Shown: positions 10,721 to 22,345, counted from the stretch's first letter. The stretch: DNA of 64,000 nucleotides from Crambe crambe (GCA_963924555.1 OZ004592.1:4154001-4218000), one strand, 5' to 3'. The notes: a model not told the origin generated them from the letters alone. A program made the numbers and translations.

Positions 10721-13203
10721 GTTCCTCTGAGTCACGTCGACTGTATAACGAGGCCATGAAGCAGGGACATGTCAAGTCACAGATTAACAAAGTCCTCCTC
10801 TATGGGGCTCCAGGAACTGGTAAATCCAGCTCCATGGACCTCTTCATTGGCAACCCTCCACGCAAAGTGAGAATAAGCACCCCCGTAGCAGCTCGTCCCA
10901 TCACGATGTTTCAGGTGGGAGTTACTGCTGAGGAGTGGAAAAGGCTTCCTCCAAAAGAACGGAAAAAAATATTCGCTAGGGCCATTTATGCTCAGCTTCA
11001 TGCCAACGACTCAGACTCAGGAGGGGATTCTGTCTCTGGTGAGGCATCAGGTGATGATTCTGATTCTGGTGAACTGTTAATTGAAAAAGAAACCGGTACG
11101 ACTCCTCAGCACGCTAATTCATCGACACGTGACGAAAATCCACAAGTACACTCAGCATCTCCTTCCAGTTCAAAACCTACTAGAAAAGCGAAAAAAGGTT
11201 CTGTACCAGAGGAAAAGTTCTCACTGCCATCCATTAGCACACATGAGGAACTAATGGAACTATTGGACGAGATCTCTGATTTAGATGAACCTTCACCTGT
11301 CTTCCGTAAGGTCAATTTGATTGACTCTGGGGGACAACCACAATTTCATGAGGTGCTACCTGTATTTCTTCGTCGCATGTCCCTCTACATATTTGTCTTC
11401 AAGCTGTCAGAAGAGCTTGCCACCAAGCCCATGGTGGAGTATTTCGGTGAGGATGGGGAACGAGTGGGAACCCCTTACCAATCAGCTCAGTCCAACGAGC
11501 AGCTGTTGAAGCACTGCCTTCGCACTTTGCACACCCACAGATCATCTCCCGATACTAAAGGTGAGTGCTCCAAAATCATGATTGTGGGGACCCATAGGGA
11601 CGAAGAACACCTGTGCACCACCGAAACACGAGAGTTGAAGAACAAGAAGTTAGCAGAGCTGTTGCTTCCGATGTTCCAAGAGGAAGTCATCTATTACAAC
11701 CTGCCAGAAAATGAGCTGATCTTTCCAGTCAATGCCAAAAATCCTAATGAGTTCGATAAGGGTACAGCTAGAGATATCCAAAGTGTAGTCCTAACACAGT
11801 GTATGCCTGATCCCATTGATGTGCCTCTTCAGTACTTCTCTTTGGAAATTGTCCTTGAAGAAGTGAGCCTTTCTCTCGGTAGAGGTATACTGAGCAAACA
11901 AGAATGCCTTAAAGCAGCAGATAAGCTTTACTTTGATGAGCATACACTTGGTGCAGCTCTTCAGTTTCTTGACGAAATTTCAGCAGTCTTCTATTTCCCT
12001 GAGGTTCTGGAGGGTGTTGTATTCACTAACCCTCAAGTCCTCTTGGACAAGGTAACTGAGTTAGTAGAGAAGATCTACTGCTTGAGACAAAAGGTTGGTG
12101 GTAAAAAAATTCATGCACTTTCTGGACGCTGGCAGAAGTTTAAAGATCATGGCATTGTTAGCTTAGAGCTTCTTCAAGAGAAAGAGTTCGAAAAGCATTA
12201 TGTGCCTTATATCTTTACTCCTGTTGATCTTGTCAAGCTCTTCAGAAAGTTGCTCATCATAGCTGACTTTAGTGCTTCTGAGTACATCATGCCTGCCCTC
12301 CTTCCTGTCCTCGAGGCTGAGAAAGTTCATGAGTATCGTGTGACCAGTAGCTCCCCTTGCTCTGGCCTTCCCTCTTGGAGCTCCTCGTCTCGGTACTTAC
12401 TGCAGTCTCACAAGCTTCCTAGTCTCTCCTGACAACCAGTTTCCTTGTCCTTGGAAGATAATGTTGCTTCCTCGTTCCAACACTCCAGCATGCCTCAATC
12501 GAAACTGCGTCCTATTTTCGGTACCTGGCCACCCTGGGTCTGTTTCGCTGATTGACACGTTCACTCACTTCGAAGTGCATGTGGATACAGCCCAGACCAG
12601 CTGTAGCAAGCTGTGTTCTTTAGTCTCCCAAGCCATATTGTCAGGTCTGAAGAAAGCGACGGTGGTCCTTGGCTACAACAACTCCATCCCGTCGAAAGCA
12701 GTGCTCTGTCCATGTGGGGGTGAAGATCCGCACATTGCCACTTTTGGAGATGAAGTCTGGATCTGCAGTCGGAATAGCAAGGTGTTTGGAGAGCTGACTC
12801 CCAAACACAGGCTTTGGTGTGATCAAGTGGATCATTCTTCAGCTAAAGGTAATTGTACCAATGGATCCATTACATTCCTCTTTTGTGACATACAAAAATG
12901 ATTTGTTGTACAGTTACAACATCACTGGATTTGAAGAGTGTGCGCAGAGCTCTGTGGGATGCCAGATGCAAGTGGTATGATATCGGTGTGGAGCTGGACT
13001 TGGACACAGCAACTCTGGACACGATCGATGCTAACTTCCATGGAAAGGTTGAAGACTGCTTCCGAGAAGTTCTCTCAAAGTGGCTGAATGTTGCTTCACC
13101 TGATCCCTCGTGGGAACCACTGGTGGAGGCCCTCAGGTCTCCTGCAGTGGAACACCCTGAAATTGCTGCCAAGATCGAAAGCAAGTACATTGTAGAAAAC
13201 TAG
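10721..13203 (+). pseudogene. ROCO-Death gene, copy 1: Roc-COR exon frameshifted by an 11-bp deletion
   Basis: The first visible exon is 10721-12848 (acceptor tgacctgtag), and the last exon is 12914-13203 after a 65-bp intron. Roc motifs are G1 GAPGTGKS (about 10808), G3 DSGGQ (about 11320) and G4 GTHRD (about 11588), followed by a COR region. After VTSSS the frame is lost because 11 bases present in copy 2 are missing between 12350 and 12351. Translation then stops at 12430-12432, losing the end of the COR-side region and the Death domain. The original frame resumes and stays open to the Death exon, which is identical in protein to copy 2. About 15 residues differ from copy 2. Upstream exons would lie left of the window, beyond the transposon. 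It may be a recent pseudogene, a truncated Roc-COR allele, or a sequencing deletion. Confidence 0.8.
12914..13203 (+). CDS. Death-domain terminal exon, ROCO gene copy 1
   Basis: The exon begins after TTGTACAG and in phase with GCTAAAG (G+TT = Val). It reads VTTSLDLKSVRRALWD, then KWYDIGVELDLD, WLNVASPDPSWEPLVEAL and IAAKIESKY. The pattern W-x-x-I-G-x-x-L, a central acidic helix, W-L, then P-x-W-x-x-L-V-x-A-L is typical of sponge and cnidarian Death domains. It ends TAG at 13201. It can only be translated with the Roc-COR part if the upstream frameshift is absent or corrected. Confidence 0.75.
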
Positions 13204-14973
13204 GAACTGATTTTGAGTTTTACCAGTCATACATATATTTTTTTAAAGAATTGTTTTACACGCTCATGCGCAGATGAAAACGCACAATCACACGCGCGCG
13301 CAGAAAGATCAGTCGACTATCTACCCTTTACCTTATTCGATCTAGCTGGTAGCCATCATCATCATCCAACGACTGAGATCAGAATGTGAAGCCCCCTTCT
13401 CTAAGAAGGCCTTAGACAAGAGGTAGTTCAAGATCAAAGGTAAGGGTACTTATTCTTTCTGGGAAAGAAAGGGATTGGTGTTTATATGAAGTGAAGAATA
13501 ATCTTACATGTGTTACTTTCCAGTCGATTTTTTAATTAATTAAAGGGATGGGAGTGGAGACTATACAACATATTTCCTACAGTATTGGACATTTCAACTC
13601 CATAACTTTGTTTGGTCAACAGTCTAAATAGGACATTTCGACTCCATAACTGAGAATATTTGCTCTGTGAGGTATATGAAGAGAGTGATGGTCTATATTC
13701 ATTTTCTTTTTCAGGAATATGTGTCAAATTGACTAAGCTCAATATGGACCTGTAGTTTGCTTTATGCTAAGACATGGTAAGTTCCTCTGTGGCGTAAAAT
13801 CTTGATACATGATCATGTCTTGTTGCCAGTGTTGGTGCTCACTGTACTTATCCAGGTTTAATATGAGAAAATAGGTTTGGATCAAAGCTTAAAACTAGCT
13901 GTTTTCTCAACCACATCTGATACTTTGATAACTCTTTACCATATTGGGTGCACATCAATCCTTGTGGCCTACCTATTAGTTGTAATGCTGAAAGGTGGGT
14001 GTGTGGTGGGTGAGAATTATGGATACAGAAAATGTGGTAATTTTCAGAGCATGCGATGCAGCTGTTGCTAAGGTGGTATCAGATTCAACCATCCCAGGTT
14101 GGTCTATCATTTCAAATCTGAAAATAAGCAAGACCGATCAAAATCATCACATGAAAGGAACTGTCTAATGAGTTAGAAGCATGTTATACCCCAGGCAGTA
14201 TTTTCAGGCTTATGTAATTCATAGTTTCAGGCAGGCTGAGACTATAGGCTAAGCTAGCACTGAGCATGTAGGGTGTGACTGCTTCATGCACCTGCATAAG
14301 TGGAGATAAAGTGTATTTGGGGGAGGGTTGGGGGTGTGTGGTATAATCATGGTGTGAAAAATTTTGGAGGACCCTTTAGTAAGTGGTAGGGTGAGACTTG
14401 CTTCATGCACCTGCATAAGTGGCGTGTGCTGCATTACTCAATCTCCGAGAGGCACTGAGTTATCTAATGTGTGACCTTGAAAGTGCAAGCCAAAATTTGG
14501 TGATATGTCATGTATACATAGACTATTTTCTATTCACAGCACTTTGACGTAGGTAGCCTTAGATGATTGTTATAACCACGTTGTAAGTTAGTCCACATTA
14601 GTTATGATGTCTAATGATGTTCCTCTAAATAATTATACCATAAGCCATTCCATATTAGAGAGAAGCACAAATTGTGAAGTAAAAAGAGCTAAGTAGGCAT
14701 GGTCAAGATTTCTGGGACACTACAGAGCTACAAGCCTAGCTTGGGGGGAGGGGGGTGGTGTAGCATCATGTTATGGTGCTATTGGTATCCCATTGGTTTC
14801 ATCCCATTACATTGAGTGTAATTAAATTGCATCCATGAATATATCCTTTAGAGTATAGTCACTCATATTTGTCCTCTATGGAACATGTAAGTGTATTGAA
14901 TTACTCTCCCTCTTCAACTAGTGAATCAATTACGGGTTTGCATGGTGAATTTGAATATACTTATTGCATCCAG
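13204..14973. other. Intergenic DNA after ROCO copy 1
   Basis: No gene supported. Around 13330-13440 an exon-like piece ends AAAG before gtaagg, which could be an untranslated first exon. It contains 13956-14247, deleted from copy 2, and a duplicated phrase tgcttcatgcacctgcataa at 14279 and 14399. The minus-strand open stretch at 13536-13742 has no recognisable motif. Confidence 0.4.
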
Positions 14974-15056
14974 GTCACAGAATCAGTATTCTTTGCAAGT
15001 TTACTTCACTGACCTCTTCGATATACCTCCCCCTGACAACACTGGTGGATGGAATG
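14974..15056 (+). pseudogene. PP2A-catalytic-like fossil exon, copy at 15.0 kb
   Basis: Bounded by an acceptor (tgcatccag) and a donor (gtgagt). It reads SQNQYSLQVYFTDLFDIPPP, ending TGGWNG. YFTDLFD followed by a frame-shifted LVDG-type end corresponds to the block YFTDLFDYLPLTALVDG of the PP2A catalytic subunit, and other copies of this exon keep RITIL before it. No open gene surrounds it. It is one of a serial family in this window. Confidence 0.6.
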
Positions 15057-15298
15057 GTGAGTCCCAGGGCTCACAATAGCATCACAGGACACTAACTGCC
15101 CTTGTGTGACCAAAAACTACTATTGGATAATCATGTCTACATGGACAACGATAGTGTTATTGCATGCCCTGAAGTCCCTGTACTCACATGACTATCACTT
15201 GTATCAATCCTTAATTGTCCCTTTCTATTTTCAAAGTCATGGCGGGTAATATGAAGGAGCTATGAACCAAAATGTCCGGTCACCTAAAACTAATATAG

Positions 15299-15327
15299 GC
15301 CCCCCCCCCCCCCCCCCCCCCCCCCCC
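15299..15327 (+). repeat. Poly-C tract, 29 bases, absent from copy 2
   Basis: An uninterrupted C run in copy 1. In copy 2 the sequence passes from cctaaaact directly to acttcattacttg (about 60690) with the tract and neighbouring bases missing. Confidence 0.9.
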
Positions 15328-15930
15328 GCCATAATCACACTTCATTACTTGACTTCATGACCACAGTTTTATAGTCTAACCTCTAGATACTGTATACTTC
15401 TGACTAACCAAACAATCCACACAAAAGCAGTACTACTATAGGACCCAACCATATAAGGTTACTGCTGATTGATTAAGTCAGACATGGCCAACAAGAATAA
15501 TTCATAGCTCACCACATATTTGTGGTAGCTTCTATGGGCCTACATGAATGTTGGGGGTACAGTTCAAAAGACTTTTCTGTCTCAACATGTAATGAAAATT
15601 TCTTTTGAACTGAACCGCCTAAAAAAAGGACCACTGAGACTGGCTAGATCAAGATTTGTATTAGCTGGAAATTTTATGTGGTGTATCTTTAGTGGATGTT
15701 GTGACATTGAAAAATATTCACAACAAGATAAGGGCATTTATTTGACTCACACTTCTATTTTGTGCAAACCACAAAAATTTTTTGAGCTATACGGTATCAA
15801 GCATTGAGCAGTTGTTGCACTATTCGACGTACTAGAAATTCAAAGAGTGACGACTGAATCATTTAAACTCGCATCCAATCTTGAACCAATAGGATTGGTT
15901 ATTCAGTATTCTTTATGTTCTCTTCTACAG

Positions 15931-16000
15931 ACCACTCCCTCACTCTCAGAAGGACATGGAGGAAAGGAATCTAGCCAGTGCTGATCTTGACATCCCATGA
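15931..16000 (+). pseudogene. Death-exon fossil, short (copy 1)
   Basis: It begins after the acceptor tcttctacag with accactccctcactctc, close to the start of genuine Death exons in the intact gene (acagacccctcccttaacc at 49584). The frame fails within about 20 codons. The counterpart is at 61298. Confidence 0.4.
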
Positions 16001-17144
16001 TAATATTCAGGAACAACACTCTAGTGAGTTACTAACACAAGGAGGCTTATTTGGAATTGTACTGGTAATAGGGGAAGTGGTATTTGTTGATGGTGCCTCC
16101 TTGTGCATGAAGTATTTTGTGTTATACTAACTCAATGGTTCTTCCTGGATGAAGTCTAATGTGGGCACACCACCTAGTGGATTTGACTTCATCCTTGCAT
16201 AATCAGCCCTTGTCCAACTCTTTCTTGACCAGTTTACCAGCCATCCCTAGTTTTTTTTTCTTTCCATTTTTGAAATTTAAATTTGATTGCATTATGATTA
16301 AGAACATAAAGAATAATGATAAAGTATGCTTTTATTGTTCTTCTGCATTGAGTCTTTCTCCTGCATGATAAGAATGTGCTTAAAATACAGGGTAAGCAGA
16401 CCTAACAGCTAGAACTTACTCAATTCTAAGAAAAGCTTCGTATGGAGGGTCATAGGTCATCCCTGTATAGAGAGTGCTAATTATTATTAAGGTTTTACAA
16501 AATTTCAAAAGTGAACTCTGTACCCTAGCCATATAGCAGTAAGCCTTGATCCAAATTGAACACAGTTGTATCTATAGTACATCTGAGACTTTGATGACCC
16601 TTTACCATATTAGGTGCTCATTAATTGCAATCCTATTGAATTAGGAGGTGAAGTATACATACCCATTAGATTTGATTTGATAGTTGTATGGCTAAGAAAT
16701 TATGTAAATTTGATGGATTAATGGCTACAAAAGATGGGATGTGGTAATCGTAAGAGAGATGTCTGACGACTATACATGCATGCTCCATTGTTATCTCAAC
16801 CGTCCCAGCTATGTTGGTCTATCATTCAGTCGTTCCCAAATCTGGAAATAAGCAAGGCCAATCGACATGAAAAGAGCTGTCTAATGAGTTAGATGTCCCC
16901 ACAGGCAGTATTTTCAGACAGGCTGAGCTGGACTATATGGCTAAGCTAGTATCTCCTGTAAAAGAATGTGATTAACTAGATCAGAGATTTCGAATTTTGT
17001 TTTATCCTCTGTTATGCATAGCAGATATTGAGTAGCACTGAGCATTGTGTGGCTGTTGACAGACTAGAAATTCAAAGTGTGACAACTGAAATTAATGTAT
17101 CCTCTTGTACAAGATTACTCACTCATTTGTGTTCTCTCTTACAG

Positions 17145-17260
17145 ATCCCTCTCGACTGAGTCACCCTCACTAATCTCACCCAGCTGCTGGGATTTTTAGT
17201 GGGTGCTGATCTTGACATCCACTACTTTTGGTGTGTGATAGCATCTGGAAACGACACGTA
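17145..17260 (+). pseudogene. Death-exon fossil (copy 1)
   Basis: After the acceptor ctctcttacag the sequence keeps the opening of a Death exon (ctcactaatctcacccagct = TNLTQL in the exon's frame). It then loses frame, and later bases (gtgtgtgatagcatctgga) match the VxDSVxDI region of the live exon at 49584. Stops in all frames make it non-functional. The corresponding fossils are at 36114 and 62424. Confidence 0.6.
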
Positions 17261-17329
17261 CCATTCCAGTAAGCCTTGACACTACATTCCAACTGTATTC
17301 CATATGGATTTGGATGTGGATATATGCAA

Positions 17330-17349
17330 AAAAAAAAAAAAAAAAAAAA
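17330..17349 (+). repeat. Poly-A tract
   Basis: About 20 A residues. Copy 2 (62607) has a shorter, interrupted run. No evidence links it to a retrocopy. Confidence 0.7.
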
Positions 17350-18196
17350 TTATGCTAAACCACCAAAATAAGTGACTAGTAGTGTTCCACACACGTGACT
17401 CTGACCCAAATCCTCAAAATGCCTGAGAACCCATGCCGGTATCCCCTGGACCTATAGTGTGTACATTAAACCCTGACTTTACTGCAAGACAATAAAGATC
17501 ACTCAAAGTAAAGCTTTAATGGATACATTGTGCTCAAAGAGAATTGAAGGCAGCCTAGGATACTAATGATATCTTGTAGCACTGTGAGATATATGAAGAG
17601 AGTGATGATTCATATTCATTTTCTTTTCGAGGAATCTCTAACTGATTGACTTGCTAGAATATCTGGACCTGTAGTTAGCTCAGAATCTGCTAGGACATGA
17701 TAAGTTCCTCTGTGAGGTCTAAAATCTTGAAACATAATCATGTCTTGTTGCCAGTGTTGGTGCTTGCTGTGTTTAATGTGAGGAAATAGGTTTGGATTTG
17801 AACTCTGTACCCTTAATCCTAGCAATGTGTCATGATCACAGCCGGCCTGTTTCTCAACCCCATATACACCTGAGACTTTGGCGACCCTTTACCACACTAA
17901 ATGTTAATCCAATCAAAATCCACACGAAAAGAACTGTCTAAGCATGGTTATATCCAGTCAGTATTTCAGGCTAATGTGATATATTGTCTATATAATGCAC
18001 CATCTTAACTGCAGGCCTGGCTTAGAGGGGGGTGGTATATATGGTGCTATTGGTATCCCATTAGTTTCCTGTAATTACATTGAGTATACATATCCATGAA
18101 TATACTTTAGAGTTTAGTCACTCATATTTCTCTTCTATGGAGCATGTAAGAATGTGAATTTCAGTGCTGAATCAGTCACAAGTTTTGTGCATCCAG

Positions 18197-18488
18197 GTCA
18201 CAGAATCACTATTCTTTGCAAAGTGTACTTCACTGACCTCTTCGATTATACCTCCCCTTGACAACACTGGTGTAGCTACCCTTGTGTGACCAAAAACTGT
18301 TATCGGATAATCATGTCTCCATGGACGATAGTGTAATTACATGCCCTGAAGTCCCTGTACTCACATGGTTATCATTTGTATTAATCCTTAATTGTCCTGC
18401 TTTTGTGTAGATTGTGGTTTGTCATTCTCCATACATATATTCTGTGCAATATCAGGACACTGGATGGTTTCAAGAAGAACCTTGTGAA
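18197..18488 (+). pseudogene. Two PP2A-like fossil exons, copy at 18.2-18.5 kb
   Basis: The first exon remnant is 18197-18274 (after gcatccag). It has one extra T in ttcgattatacc and has lost its donor end. The second is 18411-18488 (after tttgtgtag, donor gtaagt), which in one frame reads CGLSFSI. That resembles the GGLSPSI block that follows LVDGQIFC in PP2A catalytic subunits. The same pair is at 37860/38111 and 63471/63685. Confidence 0.55.
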
Positions 18489-18889
18489 GTAAGTACTGTA
18501 CTTGGTGTGTGTGACTTTGAAAGCCTCACTTTCTGGTGGAAATAAGGAGGAAAACATTTTTGTTAGAATCAATGTATTATCATGTGCATTATTTGGAGTT
18601 ATCATAACTTGCTGTAAACATGAGGTACCAGCTCATAAGCCTGCATGCCAACTATAATGCAATTCATGATGCAGATTGAGAAATCTTTGGTTAGTCAGAA
18701 GTATAGTATCTAGGGATAAGATAGCCTCGTTCCCAGGCTCTCAGTGAAACGGGAAATGTGGGGGCGGAAAGGAGAGCCTGGTTTCTACTGCACGCACGGG
18801 CATGTAAATTTTGACCACATAATTATATTCATAACACTCGCTTGTGTGAGCAGAGTGCAGCTATTGCCTTGTTTAGCAGTTCTGGATTA

Positions 18890-19085
18890 TCATAGAAGTA
18901 GGATCAACAAACTCCTGGATGTCCCTGAGCTAGCTCCAGATGACCCCTTCCCATCACACGTCTGTCAAGCTTGCAAGAGGAGAATAGTTTCCTTGGAGAA
19001 GGCAACTGCAAACATTACTAGCTTCAAAGAGCTGGCCAGATCTTCTTTGCGGAGATCCCTTGAGAGCAGGGGCACGAACACGAAC
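18890..19085 (+). pseudogene. ZAD-like N-terminal fragment in the 709-bp element
   Basis: Reads LDVPELAPDDPFPSHVCQAC, then KRRIVSLEKATANITSFKEL and ARSSLRRSL. The C-x-x-C followed by a basic helix matches the fragment at 4575-4156 (CDNCKNRIVSLEKSLADF). After RRSL the frame passes into the reversed helicase segment, so the protein is chimeric and truncated. Confidence 0.65.
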
Positions 19086-19261
19086 ATATCCTTGCCATCA
19101 AATACAGTTCGGATAGCCAGCTTCTGCTCTTCCTTCAGCAACAGTTCGGGTAAACCAAGCATTGACAGGGCATGAGAAAGCGCTTGCGGATAGTGGGAAC
19201 TTGAATCGCTTGAAGAAACGCTAGAAGAAACACTCTCAGAAACGAACTCGCCATCTTGCAC
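19070..19261 (-). pseudogene. RecQ-like helicase N-terminal fragment in the 709-bp element
   Basis: Starts MQDGEFVSES about 100 bp inside the right terminal repeat. It runs through a Ser-rich linker to LKEEQKLAIRTVFDGKDMFV, the conserved lead-in to helicase motif I. Directly after FVP the reading enters the reverse complement of the ZAD-like segment, so no Walker A remains. It supplies the N-terminus missing from the copy at 325. Confidence 0.65.
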
Positions 19262-19439
19262 AAAAAACGCTGATTAGACAAAAATTATAATTATGATGAA
19301 ATCAAAAACGGGAAAGTACGGAGGGAATCCAAATCCCCCGGAATGTGAGGGATCCGGTCTGCAGTAGAAACCAGGCTCTCCTTTCCGCCCCCACATTTCC
19401 CGTTTCACTGAGAGCCTGGGAACGAGGCTAGGGATAAGA

Positions 19440-20191
19440 ATAATAAAGGTTAGACTATAAAACTGTGGTTATCCTCAAGTGTGCATTACATGTATGTGGA
19501 ATGTAGATCATGTCATCCTGTATGTGCTATTTAGTGTACCCATGTAGTGATACTTGATATTGGTGGGAGGAGCATGACCTGCTGGAAGTGCTCTGAAGTG
19601 GTTAGATATAGAACCACAATTATTTACAGTATCCTACAATAGATTATAAGTCTCAGTGTGCATGAGAAGCTTACAGTAGTCAGTTTGTCTGTCTGTCTCT
19701 ATCAGCTATACAGTTGGCATGCAAATGGTTCAACAGGATAGCAAATCATACTTTGATTCCCACTCTCACTGGTATAGTCTCTTGTGGCTTCGTACAGCTC
19801 TCTAGCTCTGCCATGCTTCTAGAGCCAGCTAGCTGGCTTTCGCTCTCTTGATGTCAACCATAGCTAGCACTTTACAATTCTAAGCTACCTGCTTCATTAC
19901 TAAACACTGACATCTCTCCAAAGAGTTCCAGAGTCATTCCCCTCACTCCCCTCAACACAATACGTACACATAATGTGTTGCTGCAATCACTAGCAGTTTT
20001 TTTGTTGTTGTTTTTTAACACACCCCCACCCCACCCCAACCATTCACGCAGTGTTGTGTATGCAATTACAGAATGAGATGATGAAGTCCTCAAGGAAGAG
20101 GAGCATTCATAATCGTCCCTCTAAGAGACCAAACCCTTTGAGGTAACCATCAATCCTTTTCACCTTATACTTGTACTGTGTAATAGTTTCT
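19440..20191. other. Intergenic, remainder of a serial repeat unit plus unique DNA
   Basis: 19440-19650 continues the repeat seen at 38411-38690. Beyond it no coding motif is seen. There is a short A-rich and CCCCACC-rich stretch near 20010-20040. Confidence 0.4.
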
Positions 20192-20739
20192 TTAAGGGTG
20201 GTCAGACATACCACCCACACATGGTTGCTAAGGAAGCCAATCTCCAAAGCTACTAATGCTAAGGACTTGAAACTCCACATGACTAAGACACACTACAACA
20301 CTACCACACATACCAAACATGAAGGAGAAAGGACAATTCTTACCCAAGATATGAAGCTTCATCACTCTCAAAGTATAAAAAACTATTTCTCACCAAATAC
20401 TTGAGTTCAGTGGCCGAATTTTGGTCAGCCATTTCTTATTACTATCCTTTACAGATTTACGTGAGCTTTTGTTGATTTATTCCTATGGCAACATTAGTGG
20501 TGACTACATGGCTTGCTAATTGAAGTTCTAGAATAGGTATCGATAAATCCAAATGTAAATTTGTTCACCTATTCAGATAATAGCTGTATGCAAATTTTAG
20601 GCCCAGTGCTATACTTCATTCCAGAGAAACAATGCATTTCATATAGTCCCATTGAAATTCTATGTATCACACTGGAAATTTATGGTTAGTAATTACATTC
20701 TTTTGTGACCACATGGTTACTATGCCTGACCACCCTTAA
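20192..20739. mobile_element. 540-bp MITE with TTAA target site
   Basis: The body 20196-20735 begins gggtggtcagacata and ends tatgcctgaccaccc, inverted with one mismatch over 15 bp. TTAA flanks it at 20192-20195 and 20736-20739. TTAA duplication is the hallmark of piggyBac and Kolobok elements. There is no transposase inside. Confidence 0.75.
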
Positions 20740-22200
20740 GGTCAATTGGATCCTATAAAGGTGTGCATGTATGGAGAAATGTCGTGTGACAGCTGGCAGC
20801 AAGCGACCCTTACTTGGTTATCACACGTGATTTCCTTTTGATATGTATTTCAATCACCTTCCCCCTCCTTGAGTCTCTTTGTGGTCGTATATATACTACC
20901 ATGTGGAATTGTACTCTTATCCTGCTTCACCTTTAGTACATTATGTTTTCCATGGCTTAAAAGATATACCACCCCTTTCCTCCATGCTGTCCTTTATATT
21001 CAGCCTCAATACATTTCCTACTAACTCCTTCATATCCACCAACATCCTGTTGTCACATAATTATCCATGCAGGAGAATTGCTACTGTAGGAAATGTGTCT
21101 GTCCTTATAATAACACCAACCACTTCACAGTAAAGCTTTTCCACTGAGTGTGCACAAGTACACCACAACTATACAATCACTTCACCAACCAAAGTGAAAA
21201 AACACAATTTGTAGAATATCAGTGAGTTCTGTACTGATGTTCAATTTGAAGTACTGTCCTGGTTCTGTTCCTCTGACATAATGTAATTGGTCTATTCAGA
21301 ACTGGTGAGATTACCTTTCCACAGCTGACCTCAACATATTAATGGGGAGATCCCCTAAATTAGTGGTTATATTGTGTTTCTGTACGTTACTAACCTTATT
21401 TCCTTTGGATACCACATGCACATCCACTGGTTTGTGTGTGATTATGTTGTGGTGAATTAATGCTTTATTCCTCTGGCCGGTTGCTCTAAACTAAATAGCT
21501 GCATTATATGTGAGAGTATCAGGTAGAAATCCAGCATTGGATTAGTCATTCCTCAAATCAAATTTCAATCTACCCCTGGCACTAATGGGTTGGAGACCAT
21601 CAATCCTTCTCACCTTTGTCTGTTGGATCCAAGCAACCCTTACTTGGTCGCTTTCCTTCCTCATGTGATTAGCTTTTCATGAATATTGAATTTAACTCTT
21701 CCCCCCTCCAATTAGTGGTAAGTGTTAATGTGCCACCTATGTCATAGGTATGTATAATCAGTACTGATTGCCCCTTCGGTGTCCTAGAAGTGAAGTAGGA
21801 ATAGTATTTTGTTATAGTGGTTCTTGAGTTTGGTGATGGGTGGTTACTTGACTCACTTGTTGTTGTTGAAGGGGGAGTGAAGTAGGGATTTAAGTTGGAT
21901 ATAGGTGTGGTTACTGAAATTAGGAGGGCTGAGAGTGATAGGAATAGTAATTATTAATGCAGCTATATTATGGCTGTCCCTACTTTACTTTTTATTTAGA
22001 AGAAATTTTTTGTGCTCATGATTAATTAGCACTCTCATGTGTACCATAATGTACTTACTGTGCATTATTTAGAAGTTGAGTATTGTGATGTTAACAGCCC
22101 CAGACAGAAATACATTCCTTTTAGACATACTTCAGTTCCCCCATTGGAGGTATTGGTGTAGAGGTGTACAACCAATGCAACATTCAATCATTCATTAAGT
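20740..22200. other. Intergenic DNA with a diverged local duplication
   Basis: The phrases caagcgacccttacttggt (20799) and caagcaacccttacttggtc (about 21631), each followed by a similar 60-bp tract ending in ccccctcc, show an old internal duplication. No gene supported. Confidence 0.45.
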
Positions 22201-22204
22201 ACCC

Positions 22205-22345
22205 ATGTATGTACTCTATGTACAATGGAACCCCATAAAGGTCACCTCATGCATGTACTCTATGTACAATGGAACCCCATAAAGGTCACCTCATGCATGT
22301 ACTCTATGTACAATGGAACCCTTCATAAAGGTCACCTCTGAAATA
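22205..22345 (+). repeat. Three-copy tandem repeat of about 46 bp
   Basis: The unit contains catgtactctatgtacaatg and cccataaaggtcacctcat; the third copy has an altered end (cttcataaagg). Function unknown. Confidence 0.8.

Larger units (their letters stand above)
4766..18720. repeat. Segmental duplication, copy 1
   Basis: Collinear with 50087-64000 at high identity by eye, including introns and intergenic DNA. Differences seen only in this copy are a 336-bp insertion at 7591-7926, a longer GA run at 7463-7519, an extra C tract at 15299-15327, and an 11-bp deletion in the Roc-COR exon at 12350/12351. It also keeps 13956-14247, which copy 2 lacks. The segment 6579-6755 is inverted relative to copy 2. 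The spacing of the copies is about 45.3 kb. Either a tandem genomic duplication or two haplotypes placed side by side in an assembly would give this picture. Confidence 0.85.
18722..19430. mobile_element. 709-bp deletion derivative of the helicase/DUF6589 transposon
   Basis: Perfect 71-bp inverted ends, 18722-18792 and 19360-19430, beginning TAGCCTCGTTCCCAGGC. They are flanked by the 9-bp direct repeat gggataaga (18713-18721 and 19431-19439). The uninterrupted site ctagggataagaataa survives in the related repeat at about 38401. The left half encodes on the plus strand a ZAD-like segment (VCQACKRRIVSLEKATANI). The right half encodes on the minus strand a RecQ N-terminus (LKEEQKLAIRTVFDGKDMF) that stops just before the Walker A Gly-Lys. 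The middle of the parent element is therefore deleted, fusing the two 5' gene ends head to head. It needs a transposase supplied in trans. Confidence 0.9.
16310..19650. repeat. Serial repeat unit, copy 1 (Death fossil + PP2A-like fossils)
   Basis: Homologous to 35330-38690 and to 61670-64000. The unit runs from gcattgagtctttc through a fossil Death exon and two fossil PP2A-like exons to acaattatttacagtat. In this copy only, the 709-bp element interrupts the unit at 18722. Having three copies shows that local duplication continued beyond the two large segments. Confidence 0.75.

Noticed and set aside
10756-12432. Calling the Roc-COR exon a NACHT or AAA domain
   Set aside because: GAPGTGKS alone would allow it, but DSGGQ and GTHRD in order with a following COR region fit Roc better.
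15544-15807. Open 87-residue frame beginning MNVGGTVQK
   Set aside because: The counterpart in copy 2 ends at a different point after a frame change, and there is no motif or splice context.
18744-19175. A single 143-residue gene inside the 709-bp element
   Set aside because: The frame crosses from the ZAD-like piece into the antisense of the helicase piece, so it is a fusion artefact of an internal deletion.
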